Of a stretch of DNA of 6,019 nt, positions 1-6,019 are shown in pieces. Under the pieces are notes generated by a model. It searched no databases. It was not told the origin of the DNA and was given only the letters and a program-made list of their open reading frames with translations. The first letter of the stretch is position 1. Each line of letters begins with the position of its first letter. The position numbers were made by a program, and so were the translations under genes. This DNA is from Chloroflexota bacterium (GTDB taxonomy: Bacteria > Chloroflexota > Anaerolineae > B4-G1), in contig QMOC01000178.1 in assembly GCA_003648085.1 (NCBI GenBank), positions 1 to 6,019 of the forward strand, given 5' to 3'.

Positions 1-2585
1 CCACCTCGCACTCCAACCCCGCCATCAGCGACAGCAGCGTGCTGACTACGTCGGCCAACACTGTGTGCGGTGTGGGGATGACGCCGCCCACCGCCGCCCG
101 GTCGGGCGACCCCGGCGAGACGGTGACCTACACGCTGCGGGTGACCAACACCGGCAACTGCACCGACGCCTTCACCGTCACCGCAAGCGGCAACGTCTGG
201 ACCACCACGCTCTCCATCACCGACACCGGCAGCCTGGCCGCAGGCGGGGGCACGGACGTAGTTGTCACGGTGACCATCCCGCCCACCGCTCAATGCGGCG
301 ACTTCGACGCCGTCACCGTCACAGCAACTTCGCACTCCAACCCCGCCATCAGTGACAGCAGCATGCTGACCACGTCGGCCAACGCGGTCTACGGTGTGGA
401 GGTGACGCCGCCGACGGACACCAAAGCGGCCAATCCAGGCGAGACGGTGACCTACACGCTGCGGGTGACCAACACCGGCAACTGCACCGACGCCTTCACC
501 GTCACCGTGAGCGGCAACGTCTGGCCCACCGCCCTCTCCACCACTGACACCGGCGACCTGGCCTCGGGCGCGGGTGCCGATGTGGTCGTCACGGTGACCA
601 TCCCGCTCGCTGCTCAATGCGGTGACTTCGACGTCGCCATTGTCACTGTTACCTCGCACTCCAACCCCGCCGTCGGCGACAGCAGTGTGCTTACGACGCG
701 AACATTTGAACCGGACATCGAGGTAGATCCACTCTCGCTAAGTGCTGTATTGGAGCCGGGTGGTCAGACAGTGCGCCAGTTGACCATCAGCAATGCCCCC
801 ACCGCCACTGCCGACCTGAACTGGCACCTGGCAGAGGCTCCGGCAGCGACCTGGTTGAGCGAATCGCCAGGCAATGGTACGCTGGCCCCGGCGATGAGCG
901 ACACGGTGAACGTCACCTTCGACGCCACCGGCCTGAGCAACGGTACCTACAATACCATGCTGCGGATCAGCAGCAATGATCCGGATGAGCTGGTGGTGGG
1001 TGTGGGTGTGACGCTAGTAGTGACCAGTTGCATCCCCGTCTCCGATGCGGCCATCATCACGCCGACGGAGCCGAGGGTAAATAAGCCGGCCACCTTCACT
1101 GCCACGGTGGATCCCGCCAGCACTATCCCCATCAACTACATCTGGGACTTCGGCGATGGCACTCCTCCGGTGGAGAGCGACTGGGTGTACGCGCATACCT
1201 ACGTTGTGCAGCACACTTACACCGCCAGCGATACTTATCACGTGGTGATGACGGCCACTAACTGCGCCGGTGCGAGCGTGTCAACCGCCAGCGCGGACGT
1301 CGCCGTTCTGGGTGAGCCGGTCATTGGCGTAGAGCCGCTCTCGCTGAGCGCCGTGCTGAATCCCAACGTGGGTGCCGGGCAGACGAAACCGCGCCACCTG
1401 ACCATCAGCAACGGTGCTGACGCCACTACCGATCTGATCTGGAGGCTGGTAGAGATGCCGACGGTTACCTGGCTGGAAGAAGCACCCACGAGCGGCGTCA
1501 TATCCCCATCGGGGGAGAGCAGCGTGGAGGTCATCTTCAACAGCATGGGAGTAGGCCCCGGTACCCACACCACTACGCTGCGGGTCGCGAGCAACGATCT
1601 GGACGATCCGGCGGTGGATGTGGACGTGACATTGGAGGTGGTTGAAGGATGCATCAATATAAAGGGTGCAGACTTCGACTTCGCACCGCAGGGACCGATT
1701 ACAGCGGGTGCTACACTTGTCTTCACAGGAAGCGTGGAGCAAGGCGGTCTGCCCATTGATTATACCTGGGATTTCGGTGACGGCACACCTCCGGTGGTGC
1801 AGACCGATGTGTGGGCGCAGATTTCGGTCGTGACTCACACTTACACCGGCGAAGAGGTGGGGTATAATGTGAGGATGACGGTGCACAACTGCGGTGGTGA
1901 GGTCATTGTCTCCAAGAGAGTTGGCGGCTCCGCCGTCTATCTGCCGCTGGTGCTGCGGAACTACCCACCCTGCGCTCCGGTGGAGATCACCGCTCTGGAC
2001 AGCGATAGTCCAGTAGAGTTGGGTGAGACGATGCACTTTACCGCCACGGCCGAGGGCACCCCACCCATCGTCTACAACTGGGACTTCGGCGGTGCCGGTA
2101 CACGAGGTGGCACGGACACCAACCCGACCTTCACATATGAGATGACGGGCACCTACACGGTCACATTGGAAGTGGAGAACGACTGCGGGACCGACACCGC
2201 TTCCATCATGGTCACGGTGACCTCTCCGGCCTGCATTCCGGCGGAGATCACCAACCTGGAGGATAACAACTCGGTGGTACTGGGAGAGGCGGCGTACTTT
2301 ACCGCCACCGTCAACGGCACCCGGCCTATCACCTACACCTGGGACTTCGATAGCGACGGCACACCTGAGCAAATCGGCGTCGGGTTAAACGTGGTCAGCC
2401 ATACCTACACGGAGACCGGCCCTTACGTGGTCACGCTGGACGTGGAGAACGCCTGCGGGACCGATAGGGCAATCACCGCAGTAATAGTCAGCGGAGGGAC
2501 CAGGGCCGACTTTACCTTCACCCCAACCGCACCGCCGGTCATCCTCCCCGACACCTGGGATGCTGACGAACGGCGGCGCCGGTAG
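1..2585 (+). CDS. Large multi-domain secreted/surface repeat protein (NEW3/DUF11-like, BACON-like and PKD domains), 5' partial
   Basis: The reading frame is open from the window edge (first full codon at position 3), and the upstream residues continue a repeat, so the start codon and any signal peptide lie outside; the GTG at 39 is not a credible start. About 860 residues are visible. In order they are: the tail of one repeat; two complete 108-residue beta-sandwich repeats resembling NEW3/DUF11 domains (key segment NPGETVTYTLRVTNTGNC); a BACON/Ig-like domain (about 708-1024); PKD 1 (about 1026-1310, WDFGDG at 1143); a second BACON-like domain (about 1311-1647); PKD 2 (about 1650-1930, WDFGDG at 1767); the motif VYLPLVLRNY (1935-1964); PKD 3 (about 1971-2228) and PKD 4 (about 2232-2492); then a 26-residue stub that opens like a PKD domain and ends in RRRR before the TAG. 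Repeats and PKD domains each carry a conserved Cys pair, which fits disulfides outside the cytoplasm. No catalytic domain is visible; an adhesive, stalk or scaffold role is inferred. A catalytic or binding domain could lie upstream. Confidence 0.88.
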   Translation, partial: TSHSNPAISDSSVLTTSANTVCGVGMTPPTAARSGDPGETVTYTLRVTNTGNCTDAFTVTASGNVWTTTLSITDTGSLAAGGGTDVVVTVTIPPTAQCGDFDAVTVTATSHSNPAISDSSMLTTSANAVYGVEVTPPTDTKAANPGETVTYTLRVTNTGNCTDAFTVTVSGNVWPTALSTTDTGDLASGAGADVVVTVTIPLAAQCGDFDVAIVTVTSHSNPAVGDSSVLTTRTFEPDIEVDPLSLSAVLEPGGQTVRQLTISNAPTATADLNWHLAEAPAATWLSESPGNGTLAPAMSDTVNVTFDATGLSNGTYNTMLRISSNDPDELVVGVGVTLVVTSCIPVSDAAIITPTEPRVNKPATFTATVDPASTIPINYIWDFGDGTPPVESDWVYAHTYVVQHTYTASDTYHVVMTATNCAGASVSTASADVAVLGEPVIGVEPLSLSAVLNPNVGAGQTKPRHLTISNGADATTDLIWRLVEMPTVTWLEEAPTSGVISPSGESSVEVIFNSMGVGPGTHTTTLRVASNDLDDPAVDVDVTLEVVEGCINIKGADFDFAPQGPITAGATLVFTGSVEQGGLPIDYTWDFGDGTPPVVQTDVWAQISVVTHTYTGEEVGYNVRMTVHNCGGEVIVSKRVGGSAVYLPLVLRNYPPCAPVEITALDSDSPVELGETMHFTATAEGTPPIVYNWDFGGAGTRGGTDTNPTFTYEMTGTYTVTLEVENDCGTDTASIMVTVTSPACIPAEITNLEDNNSVVLGEAAYFTATVNGTRPITYTWDFDSDGTPEQIGVGLNVVSHTYTETGPYVVTLDVENACGTDRAITAVIVSGGTRADFTFTPTAPPVILPDTWDADERRRR
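6..698 (+). repeat. Tandem 324-bp coding repeat (two full units plus a partial third)
   Basis: The phrase beginning tcgcactccaaccccgcc recurs at 6, 330 and 654, an exact period of 324 bp or 108 codons. Unit 1 is 6-329, unit 2 is 330-653, and a third copy breaks off at about 698, where the sequence turns into the BACON-like domain. Units 1 and 2 are perfectly identical over 70 bp (114-183 versus 438-507) and diverge mildly elsewhere. Each unit encodes one Cys-paired beta-sandwich domain (NTGNC and QCGDFD). Since the window opens inside a repeat, the array extends upstream by an unknown number of copies. Confidence 0.92.
708..1930 (+). repeat. Duplicated BACON-like + PKD supermodule (protein-level repeat)
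   Basis: Two consecutive blocks of about 200 residues share the same order: a BACON/Ig-like domain opening with (D/E)PLSLSAVL and ending with a 'SND' strand, then a PKD domain opening with C and carrying WDFGDGTPPV. Block 1 spans about 708-1310 and block 2 about 1311-1930. Similarity is clear in protein but diluted in DNA, so this duplication looks older than the 324-bp repeats beside it. Domain edges are approximate; the BACON assignment rests on the pattern of strands and could equally be called an Ig-like/HYDIN-type fold. Confidence 0.7.
1935..1964 (+). other. VYLPLVLRNY motif, Chloroflexota-type exported-protein tail motif in an internal position
   Basis: The ten codons read VYLPLVLRNY. 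From my knowledge of Chloroflexota secreted proteins, a YLPLV(L/M)(R/K)N-like stretch is common very near the C-terminus. Its role is not established to my knowledge. Here it is followed by about 207 more residues containing two full PKD domains, so it acts as a linker or marks an older protein end. Confidence 0.6.
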
Positions 2586-2613
2586 CAGGCGAGAAGAGTA
2601 GTTGGAGAAAATC

Positions 2614-2651
2614 CTGCCCTCCCGCAGGCAGCAATGTCTGCGGGAGGGCAG
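2614..2651. terminator. Bidirectional intrinsic terminator between convergent genes
   Basis: A perfect 14-bp inverted repeat (arms 2614-2627 and 2638-2651, ctgccctcccgcag and its complement) can be extended inward by a G-U, a C-G and an A-U pair to close on a GCAA tetraloop of the GNRA type (2631-2634). On the plus strand the stem is followed by tttactt; on the minus strand it is followed by gattttc. The hairpin lies 28 bp after the stop of the repeat-protein gene and 27 bp after the stop of murE, so it can serve both. The T-tracts are short, but the stem is very stable. Confidence 0.85.
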
Positions 2652-2678
2652 TTTACTTGAGTAAGGCGGGATGGTGCC

Positions 2679-4247
2679 CTACAAATCCCTGGCCGTCGGC
2701 AGCGTATCGAGAGTCTCGCCGCGCAGCGCCAGCCGCATCGCCTCTCGATCGTCCCAGGGGTACTCCGTCGTGCCGAAACACATGCTCTGCTCGTGCCCCT
2801 TGCCGCAGGCGATGACCACGTCGCCAGGTTGGGCTATCTGACACGCCAGGCGGATCGCCTCCCCCCGATCGGGCACGCGCCATAAGTCTACCCCCTCCCG
2901 TTTGCCCTCCGCCCTGGCTGCGACGGCGCTCGCGGCCATGATCTCCTCCAAACTCTCGGTGCGGGGATCCTCGGCGGTGATGATGACCAGATCGGCCAGC
3001 CGTCCTGCCACGTGCCCCATCATCTCCCGTTTGGCCCGATCGCGCAGGCCCGCGCAGCCGAAGACCACAATCACGCGACCGTGCTCACCGGCCATCGTGC
3101 GTGCCGTCCTCAGCGCCTGTTCCAGCGCCCAGGGGGTATGGGCGAAGTCCACAATAGCCAGGAAATCCTGCCCGGCCTCAATCCGCTCCATCCGCCCCGG
3201 CACTCCCCGCATTGCTGCCACTCCGGAGGCGATGGCTTCGGGCGGCAGGTCCAACGCCACGCCCACCGCCGCCGCCGCGAGGACGTTGCTCACGTTGTAG
3301 GCCCCCACCAGCGCCGTCTCCACCGCCACTTCGCCCTCCGGCAGCCGGATCGTGAGCCGGGTTGCCATGGGGCCGTACACCACATCGCGGGCGACCACGT
3401 CGGCCTCCCCGTCCACCGAGTAGGTCACCCGCCGATCGGCGGGAATGGGGGAGAGGTACTCGTAGGAACTGTCGTCCCGGTTCAAGACCGCAGCCTTGGG
3501 CACGCCCGGTTTGCGGAAGGAGCGCGCCAACCCATCAAACAGGCTGGCTTTAGCCTGCTGATAGGCCGCCAACGACCCGTGGAAATCAAGGTGCTCGTGG
3601 GTGATGTTCGTCACGGCGGCCACGTCGAAGTCGCACCCGGCCACGCGATGCTGGGCCAGCCCGTGGGAGGTGACCTCCAGCACAGCGTGGGTGGTTCCGG
3701 CCTCCACCATGCGGGCTAGATACGCTTGGATGTCGGGCGGGTCGGGGGTGGTGGTATGGAGGCCGGTGTCAATCTCCTCCTCACCGATGCAGGCATTGAC
3801 CGTGCTGATCATCCCGACGTTGAGACCCGCAGCACGCAAGACGGCGTAGATGAGGTTGACAGTGGTGGTTTTGCCGTCGGTGCCGGTGACGCCGATGAGG
3901 GTCATCTTACGGGAGGGGAAGCCGTACCAGGCGGCGCACAGCCAGCCCCAGGCTTCCCGCGCATCGGGGACACGCACATAGGTGAAGGCTCCCCAGGGCA
4001 GCCCTGGCAACTCCTGCGGGGCCCGCTCACCGACGACGGCCACCGCGCCCTCACTTACAGCCTCAGCGATGAAGCGATGGCCGTCCACGTTGAGGCCAGG
4101 GATGGCGACGAAGAGGTCGCCGGGACACACGCGGCGCGAATCGGCGACGACGCCATGTACCTCGACATTGCCGCCAGTCCAACTCAGAACAGTGGGCAGA
4201 GCCTCAATCAGATATTTTACCGGGAGCACCTTTGTTTCCTCTCTCAT
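2679..4247 (-). CDS. murE: UDP-N-acetylmuramoyl-tripeptide synthetase MurE (third amino acid ligase)
   Basis: MurE is a cytoplasmic ATP-dependent ligase that adds the third residue, a diamino acid, to UDP-MurNAc-L-Ala-D-Glu in peptidoglycan synthesis. The 522 residues show all three Mur ligase domains: the N-terminal UDP-substrate domain (VVADSRRVCPGDLFVAIPG, 33-51); the central ATPase with P-loop GTDGKTTT (122-129), TTPDP (166-170), EVTSHG (191-196), THEHLDFHG (216-224) and Lys233 in the position of the carbamylated lysine; and the C-terminal domain with GVPGRMERIE (348-357), VDFAHTP (366-372), GCAGLRDRAKR (397-407) and GKGHE (482-486). Length is normal to slightly long. The specificity motif reads EDPR (426-429) rather than the DNPR of diaminopimelate-adding enzymes, so the amino acid added is uncertain; L-ornithine or lysine are candidates, ornithine being known from several Chloroflexota walls. 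The ATG overlaps the stop of the upstream gene and has a GAGGG site 9 bases ahead. A GTG at codon 7, preceded by a purine-rich stretch, is an alternative start. No other mur gene is in view. Confidence 0.95.
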   Translation of the reverse strand: MREETKVLPVKYLIEALPTVLSWTGGNVEVHGVVADSRRVCPGDLFVAIPGLNVDGHRFIAEAVSEGAVAVVGERAPQELPGLPWGAFTYVRVPDAREAWGWLCAAWYGFPSRKMTLIGVTGTDGKTTTVNLIYAVLRAAGLNVGMISTVNACIGEEEIDTGLHTTTPDPPDIQAYLARMVEAGTTHAVLEVTSHGLAQHRVAGCDFDVAAVTNITHEHLDFHGSLAAYQQAKASLFDGLARSFRKPGVPKAAVLNRDDSSYEYLSPIPADRRVTYSVDGEADVVARDVVYGPMATRLTIRLPEGEVAVETALVGAYNVSNVLAAAAVGVALDLPPEAIASGVAAMRGVPGRMERIEAGQDFLAIVDFAHTPWALEQALRTARTMAGEHGRVIVVFGCAGLRDRAKREMMGHVAGRLADLVIITAEDPRTESLEEIMAASAVAARAEGKREGVDLWRVPDRGEAIRLACQIAQPGDVVIACGKGHEQSMCFGTTEYPWDDREAMRLALRGETLDTLPTARDL

Positions 4248-4261
4248 CTATCATAACCCTC
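4244..4261 (-). promoter_or_regulatory. ATGA stop/start overlap with Shine-Dalgarno site for murE
   Basis: On the minus strand the murE ATG (4247-4245) shares two bases with the TGA stop (4246-4244) of the upstream gene. A GAGGG ribosome binding site lies at 4261-4257, inside the last codons of that gene, with a 9-base spacer. This arrangement supports the ATG start and suggests translational coupling and co-transcription. Confidence 0.8.
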
Positions 4262-6019
4262 AATCGTCAGGTGGTATAACGCCGGATGGGTGGTGAGGGG
4301 AGCCAACCCGGAGAGCACAAGCACTGCTTCGCGCAAGTTTTCGCTGCTTAGCGGAACCGTCCAATCCGCCGTCCGATCTTCTCCCACCGGTAGTCGCTCG
4401 ACAGTGATGGTATCGCCCAGGCCGATGAGAAGCGCCAGGTAGCGTTGGGGCACGAAATTATCGCTGCGCACAAAGCCGGCCGCCTTCCACCCACCCTTTC
4501 CCCTCTCTACATCGTCAGCGTAGCCAATTTCGGGGATGGCAATGTCGTCGAGCACGAAGCCGGCACCGGTGACCGCTGCGTCGGTCAGGTAGGCGAAGCG
4601 CACCAGCACCTCGCCCCCGATGTAGGGGGTCAGGTCCACCTTCTCGCGCACCCAACCCCCACTATGCCCGGTGTAGCCCCGGCCAGGATTATTACCGTGG
4701 GGGTCGGCGCTGGTGCCGGAGGGGGTGGAGAGCACCTGCCACCGCTCCCCGCCATCGGTGCTGACCTCGACGGTGGCATAGTCGTAGCCTCGCTCGATAT
4801 CGTACCATGTCCAGTAAGTCAGCGTCGCCCGCTCGATGCCGGAGAGATCGAAGGCCCGCGTGAGTGTGGTCAGTGACTCGTCGGCGCGGTTCGACCACCA
4901 GAAGTAACGCCCGCTGTGGGGGAGCAGATCCAGCAGGGGTGTTTTCATCGCCCCGATGAAGTGGACACGGAGATCGTCGTCGCCCCGAAGGAGGATGTAA
5001 TCCGCGCCGAACTGGTGGACGGATGTCTCCACCGTGATCGGATAGTTCTCATAAATGGCCGCTGGTGTGGGGCGTTCCAGATTCAGCGTGGTGTAGCGGT
5101 AACGAGGGTCGCTCCCCCTAGACTCGCTATCCAGGTAGTTGGCTGCCAGCCACTCAGCAAAAAAATCCTCGAAGGTGAGATTGGCGTCCAGTTCGGTCAT
5201 TGTCGCGTCGAAGCCGGCGGCCCCGTTGAGCGGCTGGGCCACCAGTGCCCGCGTGCCCGCGTCGCCAAAACGCTCGTGGAGGTAGATGGCAAAGAGGTAG
5301 GCTGCCCCCCGGTGAGCAGCAGCATCTTCCTCCTCCCAGGCGGTGAGCGATGTGTCAGGATGCTCCAAATAGGTCCGTTCCAGCCTGCCCGGATCGAACC
5401 CGTTCAGCCGGACGGCCAGTTCTGCCAATCCCTCCCTGACCCAGCGATCCTCGTTCCGGTCGTGGTGCCACTGGATGAGGCGCTGGAACTGGCGAGCCAG
5501 CAGAGCGTAGTAAGCCGGGCTCCCTACCTCGGCGTAGTCGGCGCTGACGTAGATCATCTCAGCCTCGTTGGAGAAGGGGTACAGGGCGCGGGGGAATTCG
5601 TCGGCACTGGAGGTGTAGCCCATCACCCCCTCGCCCAGGCCGGTGGCGTGCAGGATGACGATGTGCGGATCGTTGTCCACCCCCGGCGTCCATTCAGAGC
5701 CGAAGGCGGCGCGGGTGGTGGAGTAGACTTGCGTCTCGAAGAAATCCGCCGCCTCCTCCAACTGCCGCACGTCGTGCCACACCCCCTCCTCGACCCACAT
5801 TGCGACGTGCTCGGTCTGCACGCGCAGGCGTGCCGGTGTCTCCCGTCGTTCGCCGGTCGCACCGTCGGTGACCCAAAAGGTGCGGATGGCGTTGGGCACC
5901 CGGCGCGGGGGGGTGGAGTTGACCACGGTGTAGTCGAAGGGACGGGGCGGCAACTCGGTCAGCAGACTCAAGACGACCCTGTCAGCAGCAGGGACAGGGG
6001 TGCGGATCGGGCTGGTGAC
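4244..6019 (-). CDS. InhA-like secreted protein with degenerate gluzincin peptidase domain, 5' partial
   Basis: The frame stays open to the window edge (16 further codons beyond the TTG at 5971-5969), so the start and any signal peptide lie outside. About 591 residues are visible; numbering here begins at the TTG codon. The N-terminal half (about 60-285) resembles secreted gluzincin-type metallopeptidases: a beta-strand DPHIVILHATGLG, the helix that normally bears HEFQH, then WHHDRNEDRWVREGLAELA (168-186) and AAYLFAIYLHERFG. Where the zinc motif HExxH is expected the protein reads RQFQR (160-164), so both His ligands and the catalytic Glu are missing, while the downstream Glu180 is kept. The C-terminal half (about 340-575) matches the immune inhibitor A-like (M6) accessory/MAM-like region: DIERGYDYATVEVSTDGGERW, GGWVREKVDLTPYIGG, GAGFVLDDIAIPE, and a closing PQRYLALLI...VLSGL...YHLTIEGY beta domain. 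The C-terminus looks complete. Likely exported and proteolytically inactive; a binding role is inferred. It directly precedes murE with a 4-bp overlap. Confidence 0.85.
   Translation of the reverse strand, partial: VTSPIRTPVPAADRVVLSLLTELPPRPFDYTVVNSTPPRRVPNAIRTFWVTDGATGERRETPARLRVQTEHVAMWVEEGVWHDVRQLEEAADFFETQVYSTTRAAFGSEWTPGVDNDPHIVILHATGLGEGVMGYTSSADEFPRALYPFSNEAEMIYVSADYAEVGSPAYYALLARQFQRLIQWHHDRNEDRWVREGLAELAVRLNGFDPGRLERTYLEHPDTSLTAWEEEDAAAHRGAAYLFAIYLHERFGDAGTRALVAQPLNGAAGFDATMTELDANLTFEDFFAEWLAANYLDSESRGSDPRYRYTTLNLERPTPAAIYENYPITVETSVHQFGADYILLRGDDDLRVHFIGAMKTPLLDLLPHSGRYFWWSNRADESLTTLTRAFDLSGIERATLTYWTWYDIERGYDYATVEVSTDGGERWQVLSTPSGTSADPHGNNPGRGYTGHSGGWVREKVDLTPYIGGEVLVRFAYLTDAAVTGAGFVLDDIAIPEIGYADDVERGKGGWKAAGFVRSDNFVPQRYLALLIGLGDTITVERLPVGEDRTADWTVPLSSENLREAVLVLSGLAPLTTHPALYHLTIEGYDR

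Noticed and set aside
6..698. CRISPR or non-coding repeat array
   Set aside because: The period is 324 bp, in frame and coding throughout, with no short repeat/spacer structure.
1281..2372. Minus-strand 363-codon open frame antisense to the repeat protein
   Set aside because: It lies fully opposite a well-supported domain-rich gene; its composition (His/Arg/Gly-rich, no domain) is that of an antisense shadow in GC-rich DNA, and no separate promoter or ribosome site is evident.
2500..2612. Simple frameshift explaining the truncated fifth PKD domain
   Set aside because: Translation of the other plus-strand frames up to the terminator does not give the missing WDFGDG part, so a single indel would not restore the domain.
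3012..3719. Plus-strand 235-codon open frame opposite murE
   Set aside because: It is antisense to conserved MurE motifs, is rich in His, Arg and Gly, and matches no family I recognise. The same applies to the shorter plus-strand frames at 2902-3300 and 3726-4256.
4445..4876. Plus-strand 143-codon frame opposite the InhA-like gene
   Set aside because: It is a shadow of the MAM-like region, with low-complexity Gly/Ala composition and no supporting signal.
5269..5283. HERFG (residues 232-236) as an alternative zinc motif in the InhA-like protein
   Set aside because: It lacks the second histidine of HExxH and lies in the later helix (YLHExFG) common to the family, not in the active-site helix.
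5969..5971. TTG as the start of the InhA-like gene
   Set aside because: The frame continues without a stop to the window edge, no ribosome site is evident, and a secreted protein should have a signal peptide ahead of this point.

Overview
The window most likely comes from a member of the Chloroflexota, probably Anaerolineae-like. The evidence is a GC-rich genome, a secreted protein built from beta-sandwich repeats and carrying the short 'VYLPLVLRNY' motif that I associate with Chloroflexota exported proteins, an InhA-like secreted protein of a type common in that phylum, and a MurE ligase with a non-canonical specificity motif. This is inference from family knowledge; no marker gene such as rRNA is present.

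Layout: (1) Positions 1-2585, plus strand: the 3' part of a large surface or secreted gene whose start lies before the window. It encodes tandem 108-residue repeats (exact 324-bp DNA period), two alternating pairs of BACON/Ig-like and PKD domains, the VYLPLVLRNY motif, two more PKD domains and a truncated start of a fifth. (2) Positions 2586-2678: a 93-bp convergent intergenic region holding a strong bidirectional hairpin terminator. (3) Positions 2679-4247, minus strand: a complete murE for cytoplasmic peptidoglycan precursor synthesis. (4) Positions 4244-6019, minus strand: the 3' part of a gene for an InhA-like secreted protein, whose start lies beyond the window. Its stop codon overlaps the murE start codon (ATGA), so the two minus-strand genes are probably co-transcribed and translationally coupled.

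The most interesting signals are three. The gluzincin-type peptidase domain upstream of murE has lost its HExxH zinc site (it reads RQFQR) while the rest of the fold signature is kept, suggesting a secreted pseudo-protease. MurE has EDPR where diaminopimelate-adding enzymes have DNPR, suggesting a different diamino acid at position 3 of the peptide. The repeat protein continues beyond a motif that normally sits at the C-terminus and then ends inside a domain. I see no mobile element, CRISPR array, RNA gene or recognisable defence system.
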